Assembly: GCA_031256955.1 (NCBI GenBank)
Contig: JAIRPP010000004.1
Coordinates: 1 to 49,954 of the forward strand
Reading direction: 5' to 3'
Origin: Candidatus Methanoplasma sp.
GTDB lineage: Archaea > Thermoplasmatota > Thermoplasmata > Methanomassiliicoccales > Methanomethylophilaceae
Length of the DNA stretch: 49,954 bases
Shown here: in pieces, positions 16,514 to 24,640 of the stretch
Position numbering within the stretch: position 1 is the stretch's first letter
Layout: each line of letters starts with the position of its first letter
Notes under the pieces: generated by a model
What the model saw: the letters and a program-made list of their open reading frames with translations, nothing else
Databases searched by the model: none
What the model was told of the DNA's origin: nothing
Program-made: the position numbers and the translations under genes

Positions 16514-18304
16514 TTCATCCACTCCAACCTGGTTTTTGTATTTATAATTCATCCGTCTCCCCGCGCCCTCCCCCCATATCCTATGGAAGGAGAGCCTCGC
16601 CCCCTCCTCGTATCCGTTGGGCGGGTCGCCTATCTTCCTGTACTTGGTCCCGAAGAACCCGGGGTCGCAGGTGACCTCGCAGCAGACGTATTCCGTCCCG
16701 CCCACGGACACGGAGTACCCCGCCGCCCCCGGGATGCGCGCCATCGGGGCCGCGTGCCCCCAGCTCCCGTAGTCCAGCCTCAGCAGCCCGCATTCGTACC
16801 CCATCGCCCGCATCAGCGACAGGAACAGCAGGGCGGAGTCCTCGCAGTCCCCCCTGCCCTCGTACAGGGTCTCGCACGGGAACTTGTAGTATTCCGCCGC
16901 CCCCTTCCCGTCCATGTCCGCCTCATAGGACACGGCCGATTGGACGAAGTTCGACACGTACTGCGCCCTCTTCAGCGGGCTCATGCCTTCGGACCCCCTC
17001 TGCAGCCTCGCGGCCAGATCCGACACGACGCGGTCGCTCGCATCGATGAACCCGTTGACCCACCCGTCGGTCTTCGGCCCCGACCTGGAGACGTCCGCGG
17101 AAGCGTGCCCGAAGTACTCCGAGAATCGGTATTCCATCTCCAGGGACGCCTGCCTGAGATCCATCCCCAGGAGCCCCGAATGCCACGAGTCCGTGCTGTA
17201 CCTCCACCTGTGCTCCTCCTTTCTGACGCCGTCCGCGACGACGGCCTCCCTGCTGGACTCCGAATGCCCGTCCGAGTACGCCACGGCGTGCTCCACGACC
17301 GCGGCGGACGGCTCCCGGAGGGCGAACGAGACCTCCGGCCCGGAGGAGGACGCCAGGACCGCCCCCGTGAGGGCGTCGGCGACGGTCCAGCGCTCGCCCA
17401 CCGCCTCCGGGCCGGGCGACCCGCATGCGCGGACCGCCGCCGGCGCGGACTCCGAGCTCGATCGAATCTCGAAGCCCGCGTCGTACGCTATCCGGAAGCG
17501 CGCCTCGATGGACGCGTCCCTGAGGGCGGCGAACTCGAGGCGCCCCTCCGCGGAGACCGGGGCGCTGCCCTCGCGCCATCCGGCGAAGACGTACCCCGGA
17601 TGCGCCTCCGCCTCCAGGGAGACCGTCGAGCCGTGCCTGAAGGACCCGCCCCCTCCCGCCCTCCCCGGCTCGAACAGCGTCTCCGCGCCCACCGAGACCG
17701 AGATCCTGTGGAACACGGGCGAGAAGCGGGCTTCCAGGGCGCATCCCCTCGGGAGGCCGAGGGAGTCCTCCGCCCTGTCGGAGACCAGGGCCCCGTCCAG
17801 ATACCATCCGTCGAACGCGTATCCCTCGAACGGGCGGGCGGACGCGAGCGAGAGAGATCCCGGCTCCGCCGGCTCCGCCAGGAACGCCTCTCCCGGGACC
17901 CCGTCCCCGTGCGAGTTCACCGCGGCGATCTCGCGCCTCAGGTCGATCGGCTCGAATCTGGCTACGATATCCATGTCCCCATCCACGCGGATGCTGATCT
18001 CCGCCTCCGCGGATATCGCGTCCCCGCCGAGGATCCAGCGCGAGAACGCGAACCCGCCGGAGGGCGACGCAGTCAAACGGGCCTCCCCCATGGGGGCGTA
18101 CCGCCCCCCTCCCGTCGCAGACCCCTCCCCCTCCACGCGTATGCTCAGCATGAACCCCCCCTCCGCCCCCGTCTCGCTCCCGATCCCGGTCTCCATCCGC
18201 TCTCCTGCGCCTCCGCCCCATTGCTCGGTGAGGGCGGAGGCCGAAGCGATCGCCACCGCCATGGTTATGGCGACCGCCGCCCATGCCGCGGCCATGTTCC
18301 TCAT
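16499..18304 (-). CDS. Surface protein with InlB-like repeats and transglutaminase-like domain
   Basis: 601 residues from the ATG at 18304, which follows GGAGG by 4 nt. A signal or anchor helix spans residues 5-24. Three divergent InlB-type repeats (about 52-118, 122-195, 198-270) each end in the FxxW...ARF pattern. A transglutaminase-like domain fills the C-terminal part, with the nucleophile Cys at about 487 in GRGDCEDSALLF, His at about 517 in SWGHAAPMA and a possible Asp at about 547. It is likely exported and acts at the cell surface, perhaps as a protease or cross-linker. The final five codons and a TAG stop fall inside tRNA-Ser. It may be a host- or matrix-interaction protein, which is inference. 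Confidence 0.8.
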   Translation of the reverse strand: MRNMAAAWAAVAITMAVAIASASALTEQWGGGAGERMETGIGSETGAEGGFMLSIRVEGEGSATGGGRYAPMGEARLTASPSGGFAFSRWILGGDAISAEAEISIRVDGDMDIVARFEPIDLRREIAAVNSHGDGVPGEAFLAEPAEPGSLSLASARPFEGYAFDGWYLDGALVSDRAEDSLGLPRGCALEARFSPVFHRISVSVGAETLFEPGRAGGGGSFRHGSTVSLEAEAHPGYVFAGWREGSAPVSAEGRLEFAALRDASIEARFRIAYDAGFEIRSSSESAPAAVRACGSPGPEAVGERWTVADALTGAVLASSSGPEVSFALREPSAAVVEHAVAYSDGHSESSREAVVADGVRKEEHRWRYSTDSWHSGLLGMDLRQASLEMEYRFSEYFGHASADVSRSGPKTDGWVNGFIDASDRVVSDLAARLQRGSEGMSPLKRAQYVSNFVQSAVSYEADMDGKGAAEYYKFPCETLYEGRGDCEDSALLFLSLMRAMGYECGLLRLDYGSWGHAAPMARIPGAAGYSVSVGGTEYVCCEVTCDPGFFGTKYRKIGDPPNGYEEGARLSFHRIWGEGAGRRMNYKYKNQVGVDEAEVI

Positions 18305-18474
18305 GGCGCCTCCATCCCCGCATACTATTTGAACAGCCGGGGCTACATGTAGTATAACTCCAGCCGATTCGGGGATTCGCCCACTTTCGGCGACCCCCCC
18401 GTTCCCCATTTCATATACCATGCGCCCGCTAGGTCGATACGGGGATCGGATTCCCCGCAGGCTGTGAGGTTCAC

Positions 18475-18975
18475 ATGACGATCAGGATCCTGGAGATAGT
18501 CGCGGAAGGATGCATGACCCTGTCCGACGAGGCATGGAGCGACTGCGGGCGCCGGCTGGCGGGGCATCAGGCCTCGTACACCGCCCCCACCCTCGCGTCC
18601 GCGCCGGCCCCCTCTCCCGGGGCCCCGTGCGGCGCCTTCGAGGAGGCCGCCCCCGCGCCCTCCATCGGAGAGGCCATGAGCGACCTCGACGCGGAGGACC
18701 GCATGGTGTGCCTCCTGACCCGGCGCAGGTACCCCGACGTCCCCGAGAGGGCGACGTTCTTCGACAGGTTCTCCGAGAGGCTGGACTTCTACGTCTCCCG
18801 CGAGGACGGGTACCGCACCGTATATCGCTCGATCCGCTGGCCCGGCACCGAGATAGAGCACGACGCGCTGCTCTGCCATTATGCGGTGAGGGTCAGGGGC
18901 AGGCCCGACGCGGTGTTCTGCACCGTGGAGGAGATGCAGGACGCGAGGTTCAGCGGAGACCTGATCCTGAGGTGA
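18475..18975 (+). CDS. Hypothetical protein
   Basis: 166 residues. I do not recognise the family. The first half holds a Pro/Ala-rich linker (residues 37-64). The second half looks folded, with acidic and aromatic stretches such as TFFDRFSERLDFYVSRED and RSIRWPGTEIEHDALLCHY. There is no signal peptide or membrane helix, so it is probably cytosolic. The ATG at 18475 follows GAGGTT by 4 nt. It lies alone between the divergent surface protein and Kae1. Confidence 0.6.
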   Translation: MTIRILEIVAEGCMTLSDEAWSDCGRRLAGHQASYTAPTLASAPAPSPGAPCGAFEEAAPAPSIGEAMSDLDAEDRMVCLLTRRRYPDVPERATFFDRFSERLDFYVSREDGYRTVYRSIRWPGTEIEHDALLCHYAVRVRGRPDAVFCTVEEMQDARFSGDLILR

Positions 18976-18993
18976 CCGCCCCTCGGCCGCCGA

Positions 18994-19001
18994 TTCGTTT
19001 T
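18994..19001 (+). promoter_or_regulatory. TATA box for kae1
   Basis: TTTTAATC lies about 27-30 nt before the ATG at 19028; no ribosome binding site is present, so the mRNA is likely leaderless. Confidence 0.5.
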
Positions 19002-19027
19002 AATCGGCGACGCCCATCGCCCGTCAG

Positions 19028-20011
19028 ATGATAACCCTAGGCATAGAAGGCACCGCGCACACGTTCGGCGCGGGCGTCGCGGACTCGGACGGGAGGATAC
19101 TCTCCAACGTCATCGACATGCACCGCCCCGCCTCCGGCGGGCTGCACCCGCGCGAGGCGGCGAACCATCACGCCGAGGTCGCCGCGCCGACCATCCTGAA
19201 GGCGGCGGAGGAGGCGGGGATATCGGTCAGGGACATAGATCTGGTGGCGTTCTCCATGGGTCCGGGGCTGGGCCCCTGCCTCAGGGTCGCCGCCACCGCG
19301 GCCCGCTCCATGTCCGTCAGCCTGGGGATACCGATCATAGGGGTAAACCACTGCATAGCGCACCTGGAGATAGGCAACGCCGCCACGGGGTGCGAGGACC
19401 CCGTCATGCTGTACGCCTCCGGCGGGAACACGCAGGTAGTGGCGTACTCCGGGCAGAGGTACCGCATATTCGGCGAGACTCAGGACATCGGGATCGGGAA
19501 CATGCTGGACAAGCTCGGGAGGGAGCTGGGCCTGGGGTTCTACGCCGGCCCCGCCATAGAGAAGCTGGCGGAGAAGGGGGACAGGCTCCTGGACCTCCCG
19601 TACTCGGTCAAGGGCATGGACGTGGCGTTCTCCGGCATGATGACCGCGGCCCTGTCCCTGAGAAAGAAGGGGCACAGCCTGGAGGACATAGCCTTCTCGG
19701 TGCAGGAGACCGCCTTCGGGATGCTGGCGGAGGTGACCGAGCGCGCCATGGCGCACATAGGCAAGAGCGAGGTGCTCCTGGGAGGGGGGGTGGCCCAGAA
19801 CTCCCGCCTGAGGGAGATGATGCGCGCCATGGCCGAGGACAGGGGCGCGGAGATGTTCGTGCCGGACAGGCGCCTGTGCATGGACAACGGCGCCATGATC
19901 GCATGGCTGGGGAGCCTGATGCACGAGTCCGGCGTGAGGATGGACCTAAGGGACACGGGGGTGCGCCAGAGGTTCAGGACCGACGAGGTGCCCGTGTTCT
20001 GGCGCCCCTGA
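19028..20011 (+). CDS. kae1: tRNA N6-threonylcarbamoyladenosine transferase Kae1
   Basis: 327 residues, the full length of a stand-alone Kae1. Marks include LGIEGTAHTFGAGV at the start, the metal-binding HCIAH motif in GVNHCIAHLEIG, the ASGGNTQVV ATP loop, and GGGVAQNSRL with CMDNGAMIAWLG near the end. It transfers the threonylcarbamoyl group to A37 of ANN-decoding tRNAs within the KEOPS complex. In many euryarchaea Kae1 is fused to the kinase Bud32; here it is not, and no Bud32 gene is seen nearby. Its last 38 nt overlap the convergent RecJ-like gene. Confidence 0.95.
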   Translation: MITLGIEGTAHTFGAGVADSDGRILSNVIDMHRPASGGLHPREAANHHAEVAAPTILKAAEEAGISVRDIDLVAFSMGPGLGPCLRVAATAARSMSVSLGIPIIGVNHCIAHLEIGNAATGCEDPVMLYASGGNTQVVAYSGQRYRIFGETQDIGIGNMLDKLGRELGLGFYAGPAIEKLAEKGDRLLDLPYSVKGMDVAFSGMMTAALSLRKKGHSLEDIAFSVQETAFGMLAEVTERAMAHIGKSEVLLGGGVAQNSRLREMMRAMAEDRGAEMFVPDRRLCMDNGAMIAWLGSLMHESGVRMDLRDTGVRQRFRTDEVPVFWRP

Positions 20012-21341
20012 CCTGCTCGCCCACGATCGCGTCCAGAGCCGATAGGAACTCCCCCGCCCTAGGCGACGGGAAGGACCCCCCGCTGGCCGGCGGATGGCCT
20101 CCGCCCTCCCCGCCCGCGGCGGCGCACGCCTCCCTCATGGCGGCGGACAGGTCCACGCCCATGTCCGTCTGGGCCTTCGTCGCCCTGGCGGACGCCTTGG
20201 CGACGTCTTCCGACGCGTTCACCCCGACCACGGGCTTCGACCTGTCGCCCATGAACCTGGAGGCTATGCCGCACAGGGGTCCGGTGGATCCCGCGAACGA
20301 GCTGTCGAACCACTGTATGTTCTCCATCTCGGTCAGGCCCGCCTCCTCCAGGCGCATCGCCGCCTCGATCACGCTCTTGGAATACTCCCTCTCGATCTCC
20401 GCTGCCTTCTCCAGGCACCCCGCGTCGCCCATGGCCGCGCCCAGCCCCACCCCCCACATGTCCGTGCGCCCGCACCCGTCGATCATGGCTCCGAGCGTTT
20501 CGGCGTCCGTCCCGAACCCCGGGAGGAAATAGCGCGCCCTGGCGGCCTCCGCCATGGACTGCAGCGGGGCCCCCGCGTCGGAGAGCGCGATGGCCATGAG
20601 GGAGGACAGCCTCTGCCTCTCGTCCGCGGTCAGGCTCTCCGACGTCCTGTCCCCGCCTATGCCCGCGTCGGACAGGAGGGCGGATACCCCCGCCTCGCTC
20701 CCGCTGACCCCCCTGATGTAGGGCTCGGCGCACAGCAGGAGCGATTCCGAGAGCCTCCCGCCCGGGATCATCGATCCCTCTATGATCTTGATGTGCCCCC
20801 GTTTGACCCCCTCCTCCAGGAGATGGGCGTTGAGCCCGCCGATCCCCTTGGCGTGCTGCCTGTCCCCGGTTATCCCGGCGAACGCCAGCCCCACCAGGTC
20901 CCAGTTCGCCTCGTCCATCGCCACGGCGAACATCAGCGCCATGGTGGCCCCGCAGGCGTGGTCCGACCCGTCTATCCCGTACAGGTGGGGGTTGGCGTAG
21001 CAGATCCTCTCGGCCTCGTCCGCGACCTTGTGATGGTCCAGGACGACCACGTCGCAATCCATGGAATCGAATTCCCTTATGTAGGAGGCCCCCAGGTCGG
21101 AGACGACCACGCAGTCCGCCCCGGAGGACCCGATCTCCGCCATCGCCTCCCTGGTCAGGGACTTGAACAGGGTCGCCTTGAACCCGCGCCCGTCCCTGCG
21201 GAGGGCCTTGCAGATTATAGCCGCGGCGGATATGCCGTCCGCGTCGTAATGCGAGAAAACATGGATGAATCCGTGGCCGCGGACGATGTCCGCGGCTTTG
21301 GAAACGTCGGAAAGCAGTTTCGACGGAACGGAGCCGTCCAT
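19974..21341 (-). CDS. RecJ-like single-strand exonuclease (DHH/DHHA1 family)
   Basis: 455 residues. The DHH phosphoesterase motifs appear in order: HVFSHYDADGISAA (motif I), VVSDLGAS (motif II), VVLDHHKV (the DHH triad) and GSDHACGATMA. A DHHA1-type nucleic-acid-binding domain follows, with GIASRFMGDRSKPVVGV near residue 370. Archaeal homologues (GAN and RecJ relatives) associate with GINS and the replisome. The ATG at 21341 lies 6 nt after the S15 stop, forming an S15-recJ pair common in archaea. The last 70 residues are Gly/Ser/Pro-rich and atypical, and cover the overlap with kae1. Confidence 0.9.
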   Translation of the reverse strand: MDGSVPSKLLSDVSKAADIVRGHGFIHVFSHYDADGISAAAIICKALRRDGRGFKATLFKSLTREAMAEIGSSGADCVVVSDLGASYIREFDSMDCDVVVLDHHKVADEAERICYANPHLYGIDGSDHACGATMALMFAVAMDEANWDLVGLAFAGITGDRQHAKGIGGLNAHLLEEGVKRGHIKIIEGSMIPGGRLSESLLLCAEPYIRGVSGSEAGVSALLSDAGIGGDRTSESLTADERQRLSSLMAIALSDAGAPLQSMAEAARARYFLPGFGTDAETLGAMIDGCGRTDMWGVGLGAAMGDAGCLEKAAEIEREYSKSVIEAAMRLEEAGLTEMENIQWFDSSFAGSTGPLCGIASRFMGDRSKPVVGVNASEDVAKASARATKAQTDMGVDLSAAMREACAAAGGEGGGHPPASGGSFPSPRAGEFLSALDAIVGEQVRGARTRAPRRS

Positions 21342-21347
21342 CTGGCC

Positions 21348-21803
21348 TCACTTGAGCATGAGCTCTGCGCTGTTGAGGGAGTATTTCCAGGTAGCCGGGA
21401 GCACGCCGTTCCTCTTGTAGTAGCGCTCCAGCCTCCTGATCTTGGCTTCGATCAGGTTGAGCCCCCTCTCGTTCGACTTGTCGCCCCTGTTCGCCTTGAC
21501 GTGGACGTTCAGGGATATGGCCCTCCTCATGAGGTTGGAGAGGTCTTCGGGGAGGGACGGGGCCACTCCCTTGTCGGCCATTATCTGCGTGACTGTCTTG
21601 CCGGTCGCCAGCCTGACGTTCGGCACGCCGTACTGGTCCCTGAGGACGAGCCCGATGTATGCGGACACGTGCCCGTCCTTGGCGAGTCTGACGACTATGT
21701 CCTCTATCTCGGTCGTGTTCAGGGGAACCCATGCGGGATTCTCTGTTATCATGGGGCGTCTAGAAGACGACTGCCCCCTCCTTCTTGCGTGCATTCTTGC
21801 CAT
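21348..21803 (-). CDS. rps15: 30S ribosomal protein S15
   Basis: 151 residues. MARMHARRRGQSSSRRP and the later EAKIRRLERYYKRNGVLPATWKY pattern are the archaeal/eukaryotic S15 (S13e) signatures; the N-terminal extension compared with bacterial S15 is normal. The ATG at 21803 follows GGAGG by 6-7 nt. A TATA-like CTTTTAATACTCC lies near 21854-21864. It is co-transcribed with the RecJ-like nuclease. Confidence 0.95.
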   Translation of the reverse strand: MARMHARRRGQSSSRRPMITENPAWVPLNTTEIEDIVVRLAKDGHVSAYIGLVLRDQYGVPNVRLATGKTVTQIMADKGVAPSLPEDLSNLMRRAISLNVHVKANRGDKSNERGLNLIEAKIRRLERYYKRNGVLPATWKYSLNSAELMLK

Positions 21804-21898
21804 AGTTGATCCTCCGATCATGGTAGGCGGCGAGGCTTGACCTCCAATCGGGAAGGAGTATTAAAAGATTGACGTGTTTTTTCGCGCGCTTTCCACTT

Positions 21899-22252
21899 TC
21901 ATGCGCGCTTCGCCGCCCTCCCCGCCAGCGACCTGGCCCATGGCACGGTGCGCTCGTACTCCGACCGGTCGAACGCCAGCCCATCCGGCAGGTCCCGGAA
22001 CAGGCGGGCCTCCATCTCCCCTCCCCCCGGCTCCCCCTCCAGGATCCCGGCGAACACGGCGCACTCGCCCTCGCTCGCGGATCCCACGAGGCGCGCCCCG
22101 CACCCCGCCTCCTCCATGAGCTCCCTGCGGGCCGCGTCCTCCGCGGACTCCCCCGGCTCGATCTTCCCCCCGGGCATCTCCCATCCCCTCCTGGGGTTGA
22201 GCACCATCAGGAACATGTCCCCGCGGAACGCCACCGTGTACGCCGTCTTCAT
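21899..22252 (-). CDS. NUDIX hydrolase (MutT-like)
   Basis: 117 residues. The NUDIX box is intact: GGKIEPGESAEDAARRELME then EAG, matching Gx5Ex7REUxEExGU. Flanking PRRGWEMPGG and the beta strand around FAGILEGEPGG fit MutT-type pyrophosphohydrolases, which clean oxidised nucleotides or cleave nucleoside diphosphate derivatives. The substrate is unknown. The ATG at 22252 overlaps the fibrillarin stop by 4 nt (ATGA), so the two are translationally coupled. The protein ends in a basic AGRAAKRA tail. Confidence 0.92.
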   Translation of the reverse strand: MKTAYTVAFRGDMFLMVLNPRRGWEMPGGKIEPGESAEDAARRELMEEAGCGARLVGSASEGECAVFAGILEGEPGGGEMEARLFRDLPDGLAFDRSEYERTVPWARSLAGRAAKRA

Positions 22253-22911
22253 CGCATCGCCTCGAACACTATCATCTCGTGCGCCTTCTCGAAGGGCTCG
22301 AGGCTCACCGCGTCCACGATCCTGTAGCCCCTGTCGCGGATCCTCTCCTCGGTCTCCCTGAAGACCCTCTCCGGGGGGGCCGTCACGTCCTCCGACCTGG
22401 CCTTCACGGCGATCATCCCCCTCTTCGCCCCGAACGCCTCCGCGTTGTCCAGCGCTATGTCCGCCTGCCTCTTCTGCGCCACGTCCGAGTACACCGCGTC
22501 CGCCCCGCCCACGGCGAACCCGTATCCCGACGGGCGCATCGCGTCGCCCAGTATGGGGATCATGTTCGGCCTCGGCCCGCACGCCGCCACCAGGTCCCTG
22601 AACGCGCGCGGGGAGAACTCCACGCAGTAGACCCTCCCCTCCGAGACGATGTCCGAGACGTGTGACGCGGTGGTCCCGCTGGACGCGCCCAGGTACAGGA
22701 CCTCGCTCCCCCTGCCGAACGGGACGGACCTCCCCCCGGCGGCCAGGTACGCGGAGAGCTTGCTCCTGTGCGGGCTCCACTCCCTGTACTCCGCCCCGTC
22801 GCGCGAGACCACCCTCTCCCCGTAAACCCTCGTCCCGGGGGCGGCGGATTCGGTGTACAGCCTCCCGTCCTCCTCGAACGCCGCCCCGCCCGCGCCTTCC
22901 AGGGGCCTCAT
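22249..22911 (-). CDS. flpA: Fibrillarin, rRNA/tRNA 2'-O-methyltransferase
   Basis: 220 residues. The Rossmann SAM site is in VLYLGASSGTTASHVSDIV (near residue 70), with VYCVEFSPRAFRDLV and DAVYSDVAQKRQADI as further fibrillarin signatures and AVKARSEDV near the catalytic Lys. It is the methyltransferase of C/D-box sRNPs, guided with Nop5 and L7Ae. The ATG at 22911 follows GGAGG. Nop5, the usual neighbour, is not next to it; instead the gene is coupled to a NUDIX hydrolase. Confidence 0.94.
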   Translation of the reverse strand: MRPLEGAGGAAFEEDGRLYTESAAPGTRVYGERVVSRDGAEYREWSPHRSKLSAYLAAGGRSVPFGRGSEVLYLGASSGTTASHVSDIVSEGRVYCVEFSPRAFRDLVAACGPRPNMIPILGDAMRPSGYGFAVGGADAVYSDVAQKRQADIALDNAEAFGAKRGMIAVKARSEDVTAPPERVFRETEERIRDRGYRIVDAVSLEPFEKAHEMIVFEAMR

Positions 22912-22933
22912 CCCGCTAGCCCTCCGCCCGCGG

Positions 22934-23983
22934 TCACCCGGAGCACCTCTTGCACTCCCACTTGAACAGCCCCTTCTTCACCACGCACGACCGGCACACC
23001 CTGCGGCCGCACTTCTTGCACGCGCCCGCCTCGGAGGAGTACTTCCCGCACGAGGCGCAAAGGAACCCGCTCCCGATGCCGTCTATCTTCACCCCGGAGC
23101 AGTCCGACCGCGCCGAGAGGACGCTCTCCCCCACCTTCACAGTGGCGGTCTCGCTCTCGAACCTGACCCTCCCCAGGTACTCCACGTCCACGTCCTTCTC
23201 GCCCACGGGGCACTTGAGGGTCCTCTTGGCCCCCGTCGCGGGGTTGATGTAGGGTATGGACGCGCTGGCCATGCAGGCCTCCTCCCTCTTCAGATCAGCT
23301 ATCTCCTCCGCCGGGCGCTCCCCCGGCTCCCTGCCGACGCGGGCCAGGGGCCCGCCGTACATGTCGGGGGACATCGCCTGCTTGGACACGGAGACGTGGT
23401 GCGTCACGCCCGAGCCGTCGTTGGTGAAGAACTTCTTGTCTATGGTTATGGAGAACAGGCGGGCGTAGCTGATTTCTTTTTTGGATTCCAGCACTTCGAC
23501 CTCGAACGCCGCGTCGCCGCGGGTCTTCTTCCTGATCGCGTCCGGTATGCTCTCGGCGGGCGCGGCGGGGGCGTACACGTCGTACTCGGACACCACGGGC
23601 CTCTGGTACTTGACTGAGATGCCCGCGTCGGACGCCCAGGACTTCAGCAGCTCGAAGTCCACCAGGGTTATGTCGTACCCGTTCTCCTTTATGTACGAGG
23701 CCGCCTGCGAGCTGAAGCCGGATGGGGCGATGACCATGCCCCTGGCGCCGGCGGTCTCCATGGCGCTGTGCAGCTTCTGTATTATGGGCCTGCCCGCCTT
23801 GGCCTCGCCGAAGTGCTTGCATTCGACGTATATCGGTGGCATGGCGCGCACGATTATGTCCTTGCCCCCGTCGTTGGCCCTGCTGGTGACGTCGCAGTCG
23901 CACTGGTACCTGTGCCTCAGGATCTCCGCGCACATATCCTCGAACTCGTACCCGTCCATCCCCTCTAGATAATACTGCCTCAT
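22934..23983 (-). CDS. Mrr-like restriction endonuclease with C-terminal zinc ribbons
   Basis: 349 residues. The N-terminal domain (1-115) is Mrr-like: GYEFEDMCAEIL, then NDGGKDIIVRAMPPIYVECK, giving the D-(x)n-ExK catalytic pattern of the PD-(D/E)XK fold, followed by a conserved QAASYIKENG helix. The C-terminus carries zinc-finger pairs (FLCASCGKYSSEAGACKKCG, then RVCRSCVVKKGLFKWECKRC). Mrr-type enzymes cut modified or foreign DNA, but archaeal members may act in repair. The ATG at 23983 is chosen for AAGGAG upstream; an in-frame ATG at 24022 lacks one. It stands ahead of fibrillarin on the same strand. Confidence 0.8.
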   Translation of the reverse strand: MRQYYLEGMDGYEFEDMCAEILRHRYQCDCDVTSRANDGGKDIIVRAMPPIYVECKHFGEAKAGRPIIQKLHSAMETAGARGMVIAPSGFSSQAASYIKENGYDITLVDFELLKSWASDAGISVKYQRPVVSEYDVYAPAAPAESIPDAIRKKTRGDAAFEVEVLESKKEISYARLFSITIDKKFFTNDGSGVTHHVSVSKQAMSPDMYGGPLARVGREPGERPAEEIADLKREEACMASASIPYINPATGAKRTLKCPVGEKDVDVEYLGRVRFESETATVKVGESVLSARSDCSGVKIDGIGSGFLCASCGKYSSEAGACKKCGRRVCRSCVVKKGLFKWECKRCSG

Positions 23984-24117
23984 TCCCCTCGCTCCTTGGG
24001 CGCGCACGACGCGCGCGATCATCGCCCCCTTGATTCTGTTACACCTATGAAACCGTTGCCGTGGGGCGGGATGTTCCCGGGGGATCCGTTATTAACCGCC
24101 GGCGCCATCCCCGGTCC

Positions 24118-24612
24118 ATGCGGGACGGAAGATTCCGGGGGGGCGCATATGCGGGGATCCCGGCCATGCTGGCTCTGACGGGGGCGATCCTGGGGGTCAT
24201 GAGCATGTGGCACGCCTGGTTCGACGGCGGGCCCGAGTACTTCTTCATAAGGCTCACCGGCTGGGAGGCCATGTCCGTCCGCGATGCGGAATACTACAGC
24301 CTCGCCCCGCCCGCGGCCGCGATCGCGTCCGCGATGGCGATCGCCCCCTCTGCGCTATCGGCCCGCCGCGGGCCGGCGTGGGGGATGGCCGCCGCCGCGT
24401 GCGGGCTCGCCGCCCTGACGGCGTGGCTGGCGTACGCCACGTACTCCACCGCGTCGATAACCCTCCCGGGCATGCGCATAGAGTCGGGGTCCCCCGTCCC
24501 GCTCGCCGAGATCATGGGCGACGGCGGATGGATGGCGCTCGCCGCCTCCGCCCTCATGATCGCGGGCGGGGCGGCGCCCGCATTCGCCGCCCTGATCCTC
24601 CGGGCAAAGTAA
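24118..24612 (+). CDS. Four-helix membrane protein of unknown function
   Basis: 164 residues with four hydrophobic segments: about 13-33, 62-80, 86-108 and 135-158. An extracytoplasmic loop with WFDGGPEYFFIRLTGWEAMS follows helix 1. I do not recognise the family. The ATG at 24118 lies about 27 nt after a TATA-like GTTATTAACC (24087-24096), so the message is probably leaderless. It precedes the NAD kinase fusion by 28 nt but that gene seems to have its own TATA. Confidence 0.6.
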   Translation: MRDGRFRGGAYAGIPAMLALTGAILGVMSMWHAWFDGGPEYFFIRLTGWEAMSVRDAEYYSLAPPAAAIASAMAIAPSALSARRGPAWGMAAAACGLAALTAWLAYATYSTASITLPGMRIESGSPVPLAEIMGDGGWMALAASALMIAGGAAPAFAALILRAK

Positions 24613-24640
24613 AATAACCCGCCATCCTCTGACAAGGGGC

